In this document: positions 8,397-16,989 of the stretch, piece by piece | How positions within the stretch are numbered: position 1 is the first letter of the stretch | Layout of the letters: each line of letters starts with the position of its first letter | Source of the DNA: Nitrospirota bacterium | Lineage (GTDB): Bacteria; JACPQY01 | Direction: 5' to 3' | Assembly (NCBI GenBank): GCA_016190245.1 | Contig: JACPQY010000069.1 | Location: 1-34,130 of the forward strand | DNA length: 34,130 nucleotides | The notes under the pieces: model-generated | What the model was told of the DNA's origin: nothing | Databases searched by the model: none | What the model saw: only the letters and a program-made list of their open reading frames with translations | Made by a program: the position numbers and the translations under genes

Positions 8397-8471
8397 GTGA
8401 GGGAAGTCACCTCAACATCCCCACACCGCGGCAATGCCCGCGCAAGCGACCCCCCGCCGGGGCGGGTCCGG

Positions 8472-9986
8472 TCAGCGGTTGAGCTGGAGCGTCACACCCC
8501 AGCCATCCCGGCCCGCGGGCCCCCACCCGAGATCCATCCCCTGCGGCAGCGCAGGGAACGGATCGTGCGTGAACCACAGGTAGGTCCCGAGACCCATCGT
8601 CAAAGCGGACACCCCTCCTCCGATGAGGCTCATCTTGCGAATTTCCGAGTAGTCCTGCCGCGCGGCAGACACGTCTTCGTCCGTGTACAGATCCCGTCGC
8701 GCGAGATCGTTGTAGGAGACGCCGTAGTACCCCGCGGAACCGACCAGACCCGCAAGCCCCGTGCCGAACAGTGACCTGCCCCAGAAGGCGCGGTCCCACC
8801 GCGGGTACCTGAACCGCGGCCCGAACCCGAACCAGAGCGTCTCAGACTCCCCGTCGTGGATCTTGAGCAGGCGGTCGTACGTTTCGCCGTCCTCGCGCCG
8901 CGCGACCACGCTGTACGACCCTTCACGCACGACCCGTGTGTAGGTCTTCTCATCCGCGGTGGACACCCAGACCGAGCGGCCGTTGAGGAAAAGCTCCACG
9001 TCGGGCATGTTGACTTCCACGCTGATTTTTCCGGAGGGGGACGAGCGCAGGATGAGGTCGCCCGCTCCGGGCGCCATGGCCAGGACGATTTCGCCCCGCA
9101 TCGCGCCCCACAGGACGGGGTGCTGACTCCCCCCCCGCCGGCGGGAGTGGCCAACGACGCGGTCATAGACATAGTCGTAGATTTCCTGCACCGTGATTCG
9201 CCCGTCCGCATCCTGGTCCGCTTCACCCCGCATCCCGCGCAGGAGATAGTGGGTGAAAAGCCCATGGCCCGTCTCGGGCAGCTCGATGGCAACCTCGTTT
9301 GAGTCCGAGGAGGTCACCACCACCCTCCCCTCGCCTTGCGCGATGTCGCGCATGAACTCGCGTGAGATGTTGAGGGCTCGTTCGGTCGGTCCGTTGTAGA
9401 ACGTACGGCCGCCCGCCACGCCGCTGTAGCAGGCGTCCGCGAGCAGGACGAGCCGTTTGGACGGGATGCGCGCGAAGATGCGGTTGAGATCCGCCATGGG
9501 GATCGCGGTCGAGAACAGGTCATCCGGATCCGCATCGTGGGGCACGATGTACTTGGTGAAGCCGTCAATGGACGTGCTGGTGGGATCGATCTCGGGCGCC
9601 CCGTGCCCGGCGTAGTAGATAATGACCGTGTCATCCTCGCCCGCATTGCGGGAGAGCCATGTCCCCAGCGCGGCGAGAACCGCCCCGCGGGTCGCCTCCT
9701 CATCCACGAGGACCTTGAGGTTGGACTCGGGAATGCCTCCCGCGAACGGATCCGAGAGGAGCTTCGCAAACGAACGCGCGTCCTCGGCGGCGAAGCGAAG
9801 CTCAGGAATACGAGGATCCTTGTACCGCCCGACGCCGATTACGACGGCGAATCGCTCGCCGACGGCATAGCTTGATCCCGCCAGTACGAACGTGCTCAGG
9901 AGGAGCGCGGCCGGCAGACTGACAAACAGACCCGCCCGCCACGAGGCCCTCCGAGCAGTGCTGCGAGTGCCACTCAGTCCCGTCAT
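8472..9986 (-). CDS. Exported caspase-like (C14) protease with EF-hand loop and PEGA-like domain
   Basis: Clan CD cysteine protease of 504 residues. A basic, then hydrophobic N-terminus (about 8-40) is a signal peptide or membrane anchor. The p20-like caspase domain (about 44-250) has catalytic His128 (YYAGHG) and Cys186 (DACYSG). A canonical 12-residue EF-hand loop, DQDADGRITVQE (257-268), follows, then a PEGA-like beta domain (about 320-385) and two C-terminal hydrophobic segments (about 400-425 and 455-475). Relatives cut after Arg/Lys or Asp; specificity here is unknown. The calcium loop suggests calcium control, as in metacaspases. Its ATG overlaps the stop of the CHAT gene (TGATG), so the two are probably translationally coupled. 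It is probably active in the periplasm or at the membrane. Confidence 0.9.
   Translation of the reverse strand: MTGLSGTRSTARRASWRAGLFVSLPAALLLSTFVLAGSSYAVGERFAVVIGVGRYKDPRIPELRFAAEDARSFAKLLSDPFAGGIPESNLKVLVDEEATRGAVLAALGTWLSRNAGEDDTVIIYYAGHGAPEIDPTSTSIDGFTKYIVPHDADPDDLFSTAIPMADLNRIFARIPSKRLVLLADACYSGVAGGRTFYNGPTERALNISREFMRDIAQGEGRVVVTSSDSNEVAIELPETGHGLFTHYLLRGMRGEADQDADGRITVQEIYDYVYDRVVGHSRRRGGSQHPVLWGAMRGEIVLAMAPGAGDLILRSSPSGKISVEVNMPDVELFLNGRSVWVSTADEKTYTRVVREGSYSVVARREDGETYDRLLKIHDGESETLWFGFGPRFRYPRWDRAFWGRSLFGTGLAGLVGSAGYYGVSYNDLARRDLYTDEDVSAARQDYSEIRKMSLIGGGVSALTMGLGTYLWFTHDPFPALPQGMDLGWGPAGRDGWGVTLQLNR
9183..9218 (-). other. EF-hand calcium-binding loop in the caspase
   Basis: Codes for DQDADGRITVQE, with Asp at loop positions 1, 3 and 5, Gly at 6, Ile at 8 and Glu at 12. 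This is the full canonical calcium-ligand pattern, placed about 70 residues after the catalytic Cys. Confidence 0.8.
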
Positions 9987-12454
9987 CACCGCCAGTCGCC
10001 GACCAGAATCATACTCGCCCAGAAAAAAGGATGGGACCTCAACTCGGACACTCTTACCGTCCCCCTTAAGGCGATCTCATCCTGATCGCGCTTAGCGGTG
10101 GTGATAACACGTTTTTGCGGGTTTGTCAAGTCCTTTTGCGCGCCCCTGAGAGCGGCCGCGCGCGACTCACCATTATTGATGCGCTCGAAAAAACCGGCCA
10201 CGACCTCGGGGGTGACTTGGTCCGGGACACGCCAGAGCGTCCCCACGACCGTGCGGACACCGGCTTGAAGGAATCCGCGCGCGAGACTCACCCATTCGTC
10301 GCCTCGCCCGAGATCCGCTCCGCTGGGACCGGTTCCCAGCGCCGTCTGACAGCCGCTCATGACGACGAGATCCGGCTTGAGGCGGAGGCCGAACAGGTCG
10401 GCCACCGTGAGCTTCCCCTCTTCCCCCGGACCTGATGCCAGATACATGGGGCTGTCGAGCGGCGAATCGGGCAGGAGTTCCGCGTGCGCGGAGATGAGCA
10501 GCGCATCGGCTTGATCGGCCATGGCTAGCAGTCGGCCCCGAGAAGCGGACTCCCCTACCAGAACATCGGCCTTGCGGAAGTGCCGCGCCACCGCGCGCAC
10601 CTCGGCCTCGGATTGCGGGAGGGGCGGCCGGTCGGTCTTGGGATTGCCCAACGCCAGAAGGCGGTTCAGCGGACGGGGCTTGCCTTCCAGATACAGCGGG
10701 AGCGCCGAGGCGGAAGGGAGATAGGAGACGGACCATCGCTCCACGAGGTAGCGTCCCTCCGAGTCCACGAGGGCGGCAAAAGGCAGGTAGTACAGTTCGC
10801 GGGTGGGCACGATGACGAGGTGAGAGGCCGGGCCGATCGCGCCCTCGAGCGGGGCCACCAGCGCGGCGTAGAGCTGTTCGAGCACCTTCACGTAGGCTCT
10901 GCCTTGAAGCGTCTCGAGGGATACATCTTCGACGACGTCCGCCCTGAATCGGCGGATTTGCGCGCCGAGGGCCAAGGGCGCCTCGGGCAGTTCAACCCGC
11001 ACCCATCGTTCCGGGGTCACCACGTAGGCCACCGAACGTCCGCCCATCTGGGCGTATTCGATCAGAGCCGTTTTGGGAGGCAGGTGGGCCCGCACTTGAT
11101 CCGGCGAGAGGACGGGCACCGACTCGGCCGACAGGGCCGGTCGGGCGTCGCGTGGAGCCGCCTTCAGCCTGGGACGGGCCGCGCCCTCACCCGAGTCAAA
11201 GGCGGCGTACACCAATCCGTACGAAAGGCCTTCAGGCTCGTCAAGCGGATCGGATTCCCGCTGCACGGCGCTGGTAGCGGGGGCGGTCGCGGAGCCGGCG
11301 CCGTAGAGAACATCGAGGAGCGTTCGCGCCCGGCCCCGCTCGAGGAAGGCGAAGCTTTCGTCGAATCGGCCTTGTTTGGCGGCCAGCGCGGCTCCGCTTT
11401 CATAGACCTTGTGCTTGTCGTCGTGGAACCGGATTTTGTTGGAGGGCAGGAGGAGGCTCATGCGGAGACGATCCACCTCGCCGGCGGCGCGCCCATAGGC
11501 AGCCATCGCGCCCTCGGCATCGCCCACGGCCTCCAGGATCCCGGCCAGGACGTAGGCGGCGCGCCAGCACAGGTCCGGGTCGGCCTCTCTGGCGCGGACA
11601 CCGGCTTCCACGCCGGTGGCGATCTGGAGGGCCCGCTCCGTCCGGCCCATCACGAGGTAGTCTTCCGCCAGGTTGATGCTGATGGCGTCCCTGAGATCGG
11701 CATCGCCCTGCTCCGCGCGGTCGAGCGCCTTGAGGTGATCGCGGACGGCGCGTGTGGCTTGGCCCCGGGCCTTGGCCAGCTCGCCCAGGTTGTTGTGAAG
11801 GATCGCGAGAGTGGGCGGGTGATCGAGCCGCCCCGCGAGCTCGAGGGCGGCGAGTTGCGCGCGCTCGGCAGTGGGATGGTCTCCCATGGAGAAGGCGCTG
11901 ATGCCGAGCACGATGAGCGAATCGAGAGCGCCTCGCCGTTCTTCGAGTTTGTCGTAGCCCGCCAGGGCCAACTCCGCCGAGCGGCGCGAGGCTGGATAGT
12001 CGGCCAATCGGACATAGGCGAGCGAGAGTCCGAGACGGGCGTCGGACTCGCCCCGCGCGCTGGAAAACTCCCGGGCCAGTTCCAAGGCCGTGGTGAAGTG
12101 GTCCACAGCCTGTTCATGGCGGCCAAGATCCAACGAGGCGGCACCCATCGCCGTCTGAAGGCCCCACGGGCTGGGTCCGGACTCGACCAGTTGCTTCTTC
12201 GAGGCGAGGAGGATCTCGCGTTCAGAAGAGGGGGCGGCCTCCCGCTTCCGCTCTTCCTCGATCCGCCGCTCCATCTCGATGTAGGCCCTTTTCCAGGTAT
12301 CGAGCGCACCCGTGCGGTCCCCTTTTTCGTAGAGCTTCAGTCCCTCGCGGTAGAGGGAGTCCGCGGTCTTTGCGTCCGCCCGGGCAAGAATCGGAACGGG
12401 AAGCCCGAGCACCAGACCCAGACCCAGCGTGAGCACCCGCCGCATCGGTTTCAT
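9986..12454 (-). CDS. Exported TPR-CHAT protease
   Basis: An 822-residue protein with a signal peptide (MKPMRRVLTLGLGLVLG then ARADA, about 1-27), TPR-type helical repeats (about 30-380) and a C-terminal CHAT domain (about 520-820). The CHAT catalytic pair is His657 (ISAHAEL) and Cys702 (MSGCQTALG), followed by the typical conserved GTLWRVPD. CHAT proteases share the caspase/separase fold (clan CD); some are triggered by partner binding to their TPR arm. The start at 12454 is supported by GAGG five bases upstream and by the signal peptide; the frame stays open to 12691 but overlaps the anti-sigma gene. It lies 34 nt after the anti-sigma gene and overlaps the caspase gene. The export signal is notable because well-studied CHAT proteases such as Craspase act in the cytoplasm. 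Confidence 0.9.
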   Translation of the reverse strand: MKPMRRVLTLGLGLVLGLPVPILARADAKTADSLYREGLKLYEKGDRTGALDTWKRAYIEMERRIEEERKREAAPSSEREILLASKKQLVESGPSPWGLQTAMGAASLDLGRHEQAVDHFTTALELAREFSSARGESDARLGLSLAYVRLADYPASRRSAELALAGYDKLEERRGALDSLIVLGISAFSMGDHPTAERAQLAALELAGRLDHPPTLAILHNNLGELAKARGQATRAVRDHLKALDRAEQGDADLRDAISINLAEDYLVMGRTERALQIATGVEAGVRAREADPDLCWRAAYVLAGILEAVGDAEGAMAAYGRAAGEVDRLRMSLLLPSNKIRFHDDKHKVYESGAALAAKQGRFDESFAFLERGRARTLLDVLYGAGSATAPATSAVQRESDPLDEPEGLSYGLVYAAFDSGEGAARPRLKAAPRDARPALSAESVPVLSPDQVRAHLPPKTALIEYAQMGGRSVAYVVTPERWVRVELPEAPLALGAQIRRFRADVVEDVSLETLQGRAYVKVLEQLYAALVAPLEGAIGPASHLVIVPTRELYYLPFAALVDSEGRYLVERWSVSYLPSASALPLYLEGKPRPLNRLLALGNPKTDRPPLPQSEAEVRAVARHFRKADVLVGESASRGRLLAMADQADALLISAHAELLPDSPLDSPMYLASGPGEEGKLTVADLFGLRLKPDLVVMSGCQTALGTGPSGADLGRGDEWVSLARGFLQAGVRTVVGTLWRVPDQVTPEVVAGFFERINNGESRAAALRGAQKDLTNPQKRVITTAKRDQDEIALRGTVRVSELRSHPFFWASMILVGDWR

Positions 12455-12488
12455 TGTGACCTCGGCATTCTTTCTACACTCACCCCCC

Positions 12489-13328
12489 CTACTTCGCCGC
12501 GGCGGCCTCGATCGCCGACTCGGCCGCTTTGCGAACGGCACGCGACAGAGCCTCGGGAGTTGACGTCCATTCCTGCGTTTCGGCCAGAACCGCACCCGAG
12601 CGATCCACCACCCGGGCGGATACCCGGTACCGCGTTGGGCCATCGATTCGGACAATCGGGAGAAGGAACCGGGACTCCTCACGCCCTGCAAGCATGGCTT
12701 GGACGGAGGCGGCGTCGGGTTCCTGCCCGAACCAAGGGGCGGCGCCAGGGGACTGCATGGAGGCCATCTTCATCGCGTGGATGGCCTGCTCGACCTCCAG
12801 CCGCACCCGGTCGCGGTCCGATGGAGAGTCGCCGCCGCGCAGGACGATGGTAGTTTCCTCGATGACCGGCGGCAGGGACGCCACCACGGAGGGACCGGAC
12901 GGGCCGGTGCCGCGCCGGAGCATCTCACCCGCGGCGAGCGCCACGAGCAAGACGGCCACGGCCGCGCCCACATGCACAGGCGTAGCGAAGGCACGTGCCT
13001 GCTCGGTCAACTCCGCCCACCGGCGCCGAGCCCACGCCACCAGGCCGCCCTCCGCCCGATCGCGGGCGCGCTGGAGAATCGCATCCGGATCCAAGGCCAC
13101 GGGCGCGGCGGCCTCGCGCGACAGCAACCCCTGTTCGAGGCGCTTCTCCATTCCATCAAGGACCAGATGCGTGGCCGCCAGCCGGATGAACTCAGCGTCG
13201 CGCCGGCAGGGATCGCATCCTTTCAAGTGCAACTCGACCCGCCGCCGCTCAGTGGCGGCAAGGGCGTTCTCGACGTAGGCCAGCAAGGCCTCCGTGGGAT
13301 GTTCGGTGGAGGGAGAATTGGCGGTCAT
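12489..13328 (-). CDS. Membrane zinc-finger anti-sigma factor
   Basis: A 279-residue protein with an N-terminal anti-sigma zinc finger, H34-x3-C38-x2-C41, within a helical domain (about 8-60). A single transmembrane helix (about 118-135) and a C-terminal domain of about 140 residues follow, the last predicted periplasmic. It should bind and hold the sigma factor encoded just upstream. Its start overlaps the sigma stop (ATGA), and a strong AAGGAGG Shine-Dalgarno lies within the sigma gene's last codons. The C-terminal domain (strand-rich, with TRYRVSARVVDRSG) is not one I recognise. It may sense a signal or be cut to free the sigma factor, which the two exported proteases nearby make attractive but unproven. 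Confidence 0.85.
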   Translation of the reverse strand: MTANSPSTEHPTEALLAYVENALAATERRRVELHLKGCDPCRRDAEFIRLAATHLVLDGMEKRLEQGLLSREAAAPVALDPDAILQRARDRAEGGLVAWARRRWAELTEQARAFATPVHVGAAVAVLLVALAAGEMLRRGTGPSGPSVVASLPPVIEETTIVLRGGDSPSDRDRVRLEVEQAIHAMKMASMQSPGAAPWFGQEPDAASVQAMLAGREESRFLLPIVRIDGPTRYRVSARVVDRSGAVLAETQEWTSTPEALSRAVRKAAESAIEAAAAK

Positions 13329-14068
13329 GGTTTTTCCTCCTTGTTAGGTGGGGGCGACTCACGCATTGCGGCCTCGGGCTGCTCAGGAGGCCCCGGAGGG
13401 ACGGGCTGGCCCTCCTCCCGGCCTTGGTAGTCCTTGAGCAGACTCCGCAACTCGATGAGTGCGCGATAAAGCGTTGAAGACACCGTACCCGTTGGAATGT
13501 CGAGTTCCTTCGAGATTTCTTCGTAACTGAGTTGCCCGTAGAACCTCAACTCGACGACCTGCCGATAGAAGGGATTCAACCGGCCGACGCAGCGGAGAAC
13601 GTCGTTCTTCAGGTCCTCTCGAAGCTCGTCAAACTGAAGGTCCGCGAGAGGTTCGAACAGTTCGGTCCGCTCGATGTTCTTCGAACCGCCGTCATGGGCG
13701 GTGCGCAGGCGTTCGTGACGGGCATAGCTGGAGCAGGTGTTGAGGACCACGGCCAAGACAAACGTGTCGAGGCGGCTCCGGAAATCGAAATACCGCAGGC
13801 TGTCAAAGAGACGCATGAAGACCTCTTGGGCCATGTCCTCGAAGTGCGAGTTCGCTACACCCCACCGGTTCCACGTGACCATCTGCCGGATCTTGGGCCA
13901 ATACCGTTTCAGAAAGGCATCCCAAGCATCCCGACGCCCTTCGACACAGCCCCGCACGAGCTCGCGCTCGTCCGCCTCCCCGAACCGCACACCCCAAGAT
14001 AAAGCACGCCAAGGCGGCAAAGTCAAAACCGGGAGGGCAAGGGTGGCATTCATGGCCACGGTTCCCAT
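13325..14068 (-). CDS. ECF (extracytoplasmic function) sigma factor
   Basis: RNA polymerase sigma-70-family factor of about 247 residues with region 2 (about 48-122, including FEDMAQEVFMRLF) and region 4 (about 163-213, including LSYEEISKELDIPTGTVSSTL, the -35-binding helix-turn-helix). A short acidic linker joins them and a Pro-rich tail follows. It is longer than the usual 160-200 residues at both ends. The start is uncertain: ATG at 14068 and 14053 and GTG at 14137 are in frame with no clear Shine-Dalgarno. The next gene is its anti-sigma factor, overlapping by 4 nt. A promoter of the ECF type lies upstream at 14207-14235, which is the usual autoregulation arrangement, and two near-identical promoters lie upstream of the response-regulator gene. 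Confidence 0.9.
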   Translation of the reverse strand: MGTVAMNATLALPVLTLPPWRALSWGVRFGEADERELVRGCVEGRRDAWDAFLKRYWPKIRQMVTWNRWGVANSHFEDMAQEVFMRLFDSLRYFDFRSRLDTFVLAVVLNTCSSYARHERLRTAHDGGSKNIERTELFEPLADLQFDELREDLKNDVLRCVGRLNPFYRQVVELRFYGQLSYEEISKELDIPTGTVSSTLYRALIELRSLLKDYQGREEGQPVPPGPPEQPEAAMRESPPPNKEEKP

Positions 14069-14206
14069 CCGTCGGCCGCGGTGCCACACGATCTTGCAGC
14101 CCCATCGGACGCGGGAACGCAATCCCACCAGATCCACAGGATCTCGCCGGGGTCTACTCTGGCGTCCCTTGCATCCATCCTCACGGAAATTGGCCTCATA
14201 AATAGA

Positions 14207-14235
14207 TTAGACTCCTGAGAGTGTCGTTTTGTTCC
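14207..14235 (-). promoter_or_regulatory. ECF-type promoter of the sigma operon
   Basis: On the minus strand GGAAC (14235-14231), an 18-nt spacer and GTCTAA (14212-14207). The block TTTGGAACAAAACG, then TCTCAGGA and GTCTAAT, is shared with the two copies near 4300-4520. The predicted transcription start is near 14200, about 130 nt before the sigma start. This is very probably the autoregulated promoter. Confidence 0.8.
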
Positions 14236-14361
14236 AAACCCTCTCAGTTCACCCATGAAAAGGGAGAGAAACATCAAAAAAACGGCGTTTTCGTGCTCGA
14301 CGCGCCATTTTGGCGTGGCGAAAGGAGGGAATTCGAGGTGGGCCGTATTGGAACAGGTCTT

Positions 14362-14391
14362 TTGACTTCTGCGCTGGAGAGAGGGTATATG
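14362..14391 (+). promoter_or_regulatory. Vegetative-type promoter of the hydrolase lipoprotein gene
   Basis: TTGACT (14362-14367), an 18-nt spacer and TATATG (14386-14391). The -10 ends 8 nt before the ATG at 14400, so the transcript would have almost no leader. Confidence 0.5.
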
Positions 14392-14399
14392 GGGGTGGA

Positions 14400-15584
14400 A
14401 TGCGCCGATCCACGCTTGTCCCCGCGCTCGTCCTGCCGCTTGCCCTCTGCGGTAGCTGCTCGGACAGCGGTGGTACCGAATTCGAGGCTGAGCTCGAGTC
14501 CGTGCTCTACCTTGCCGCCACGGATTCGGCGCTGCCTGGGGACATCGTCAATCCACACCTAGGCTCCGGCTGGCGTTCGCCTATCCACCGGTACCGCGTG
14601 CCGGCCTACGCCTGTGTGAGGGAGGGCGGAACGGATTGGACCACTCTGCCTGAGGCGGCCCGTGTCCCTGGCACGTATTCGTATTTCGACGTTGTGTTGC
14701 CGGCCGGAGGCGCACCCGAGGGAAACCGACCGATTCTGATGCATCTGCACGGGAGCGGGCTCGAGTTCATGGAGGCGATCGCGCTCACGGCGTTGCGCCG
14801 GTTCCCCGCCATCGCCGCGCAGTTCGGGATCGTACAGGGGGCGAGTTTGATGGATGTGGAGCAGACCACGCAGGACTGGTCGCGCCAGACGCTGGCGAGC
14901 AGCGAGGCGCAGCCGTTTCTGGCGGTGGCCTTGGAACGCGGGTACACCGTGATCTTCCCCGCCAACTGCTGGGGGGACGGGGGCCACGGCGAGGGCGAGA
15001 CCGTGGACGGGTTCTATACCGCCCCGCGCTACGGCGCCCTTCTGGACGCAGGCGCATGGGCATGGGCGCGTGAGAACCTCGCCCACGAAGGGGAGATCGC
15101 CTTCTCATGCTCCGGGGGCGGCCATCGCACGGCGGAGATGATGATTCGAGATCCCGCCGTATTCGATGCCGTTGTGGTGGACAGCCCTGCCGACTACCTC
15201 CCGGGCTTGCTCGAAGCCCCGCAGCCGACGCTGCTGGCGGTGGCCTCGCAAGTGCTGGCGAAGGAATATGACCAACTGGTGACTGACTTCTTTGGCGGGT
15301 TCTTCGGGGGGATCGAGGAGGCCGGACGCTGGGCGCTCGGAACCCGGATCGGAGAAGCGCGGATCGAGGTTCCGATCTACCTCGCCTACAGCGAAAAGGA
15401 TCCGCTCGTCACGCCCCCCATCTCGGGTCCCCTTGTGCGCGCGCTCTCAGACCCGTCACGCTATCCGGTCGAGCGCGGGCGGCTCTGGAACAACCCGGAG
15501 ACGCTGCACTGCCAGCTCAACACGAGGGAGCGCAGCGCGGACGGGTTGGACTGGTTGGAGCGGTCCGCGGAGCTCAGCCGATAG
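14400..15584 (+). CDS. Alpha/beta-hydrolase-fold lipoprotein
   Basis: A 394-residue predicted lipoprotein: MRRS then a hydrophobic run to Cys20 (LCGSC). Hydrolase signs include HGSG (117-120, oxyanion region), a nucleophile elbow SCSGG with Ser238, Asp334 (YSEKDPLV) and His370 (LHCQL), in the correct order for a Ser-Asp-His triad. The elbow has Ser236 where Gly is usual (G-x-S-x-G). The substrate is unknown; esterase or peptidase activity at the envelope is likely. The start at 14400 gives a proper signal peptide and is preceded by GGGGGTGG. It is divergent from the sigma operon and shares the intergenic region with its promoter. Confidence 0.75.
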   Translation: MRRSTLVPALVLPLALCGSCSDSGGTEFEAELESVLYLAATDSALPGDIVNPHLGSGWRSPIHRYRVPAYACVREGGTDWTTLPEAARVPGTYSYFDVVLPAGGAPEGNRPILMHLHGSGLEFMEAIALTALRRFPAIAAQFGIVQGASLMDVEQTTQDWSRQTLASSEAQPFLAVALERGYTVIFPANCWGDGGHGEGETVDGFYTAPRYGALLDAGAWAWARENLAHEGEIAFSCSGGGHRTAEMMIRDPAVFDAVVVDSPADYLPGLLEAPQPTLLAVASQVLAKEYDQLVTDFFGGFFGGIEEAGRWALGTRIGEARIEVPIYLAYSEKDPLVTPPISGPLVRALSDPSRYPVERGRLWNNPETLHCQLNTRERSADGLDWLERSAELSR

Positions 15585-15604
15585 GTCAGATCCGTCCTCT
15601 TCCG

Positions 15605-15630
15605 TAGCGGAACCCTAGGGCTCCGCTACA
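15605..15630. terminator. Palindrome between convergent genes
   Basis: GTAGCGGA and TCCGCTAC form 8-bp arms around an inner CCCTAGGG palindrome (26 bp in all). It lies between the convergent hydrolase and serS genes and could act as a two-way terminator, though no T-tract follows. Confidence 0.4.
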
Positions 15631-15711
15631 CGCCGCCGTGCCCTCGGACTTCGCTTGGAGATCACAGGCCTCCGTGGGGGAGCCTTATGGCTCATCTTCG
15701 GCGACGACTGC

Positions 15712-16989
15712 TCAGCAACGCGTGATGCGATCCAGGCCGTCCAGATAAGGCCGCAGCGCCTCGGGCACACGGACGCTCCCATCCGCCTGTTGATACTGCT
15801 CCAGGATGGCCACTACCGTTCGCCCCACGGCCAGGGCTGATCCGTTGAGGGTGTGGACGAAGTCCGTTTTTCGGTCCGCCTTCCGCCGATAGCGGATGTT
15901 CGCCCGCCGAGCCTGGAAGGCCTCGAAGTTCGAGCACGAGGAAATCTCTTTGTATTCGTTCTGACCGGGCAGCCAGACCTCGAGGTCATACGTCTTCGCG
16001 GAGGAGAAGCCGAGGTCGCCGGTGCACAGCGCGACGACTCGGTAGTGGAGGCCCAATCGCCGGAGCACTTCCTCCGCGTTGCCCAGCAACTCCTCCAGGT
16101 GAACGTACGAAGTTTCGGGCGTGCAGAACCGGACGATCTCCACCTTGTTGAATTGATGCTGGCGGATGATTCCCTTCACGTCCTTCCCGTACGATCCGGC
16201 CTCTTTCCGGAAGCACGGCGTGTAGGCGGTGTACTTGATCGGGAGGTCTTCCTCGCTCAGAAGCTCTTCGCGCAGGAGATTGGTGAGGGGGACCTCGGCG
16301 GTGGGCACAAGGAAGTGGTCCCACCCCTCCACTTTGAACATGTCCTCTTCGAACTTCGGGAGTTGGCCGGTGCCGATCATCGAGTCGCGCTTCACCATGA
16401 AAGGCGGCAGGATCTCTAGGTAGCCGTGCTCGCGCGTCTGGAGATCGAGCATGAAGTTGATGAGTGCGCGTTCGAGACGCGCGCCGAGGCCCCGACTGAC
16501 CACGAAACGAGCGCCCGCGAGTTTCGCCCCCGCCTTCGGGTCGAGGATTCCGAGGGTCTCCCCGAGATCCGAGTGGTCGCGGGGCTCGAAATTGCAGGTC
16601 GGCTTCTCCCCCCAGACGCGAACCACGGGGTTGTCTTCCGGGCCCATGCCCTTGGGAACGCTCTCGTGGGGGAGGTTCGGCACGAGGAGGGCCGCGGCAT
16701 GGAGCCGGGCCTCGACATCCTGCAGTTCAGACTCGAGCCGCGCGATCTCGCCCGCGAGTTCCCGCACCTTCGCTTTCTCGGCCTCGACATCGCCCCCGGC
16801 CTTCTGAACCTTGCCGATCGCCTCGGACTGGACCTTGCGCCGGCTCCTCAATCCTTCAAGTTTGGGAATGAGCGTGCGCCGCTGTTCATAGAGTGGCAGA
16901 AGGGCCTCCAGACCGCCCAGGTTCCCGCGACGCCCCAGGCGCTCTCTCACCTCGTCCAAGTGCTCGTAGACGTGTTTCAAGTCGAGCAT
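15712..16989 (-). CDS. serS: Seryl-tRNA synthetase
   Basis: Class II aminoacyl-tRNA synthetase of 425 residues that charges tRNA-Ser (and tRNA-Sec) with serine. The N-terminal coiled-coil arm (about 30-105) is followed by the catalytic domain with the class II motif 2 ([12 protein letters not shown] ... [12 protein letters not shown]) and motif 3 ([17 protein letters not shown]). Length is normal for the bacterial enzyme. The start at 16989 (MLDLKHVY) matches family N-termini; a few extra in-frame codons upstream are not needed. A TATCAT -10 preceded by TGC ends 9 nt before this ATG. Confidence 0.97.
   Translation of the reverse strand: MLDLKHVYEHLDEVRERLGRRGNLGGLEALLPLYEQRRTLIPKLEGLRSRRKVQSEAIGKVQKAGGDVEAEKAKVRELAGEIARLESELQDVEARLHAAALLVPNLPHESVPKGMGPEDNPVVRVWGEKPTCNFEPRDHSDLGETLGILDPKAGAKLAGARFVVSRGLGARLERALINFMLDLQTREHGYLEILPPFMVKRDSMIGTGQLPKFEEDMFKVEGWDHFLVPTAEVPLTNLLREELLSEEDLPIKYTAYTPCFRKEAGSYGKDVKGIIRQHQFNKVEIVRFCTPETSYVHLEELLGNAEEVLRRLGLHYRVVALCTGDLGFSSAKTYDLEVWLPGQNEYKEISSCSNFEAFQARRANIRYRRKADRKTDFVHTLNGSALAVGRTVVAILEQYQQADGSVRVPEALRPYLDGLDRITRC

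Noticed and set aside
8321-8434. Longer N-terminus of the YCF48-repeat lipoprotein
   Set aside because: The extra codons are repeat DNA and would bury the signal peptide behind about 40 non-signal residues.
10580-12853. Long plus-strand open frame opposite the CHAT gene
   Set aside because: It is a high-GC antisense shadow: no motifs, and the minus-strand frame has signal peptide, TPR and CHAT catalytic residues.
14344-14375. GGAAC near 14350 as a fourth ECF promoter, on the plus strand
   Set aside because: No GTCTAA-like -10 lies 18 nt downstream; the nearby TTGACT/TATATG pair explains the gene better.
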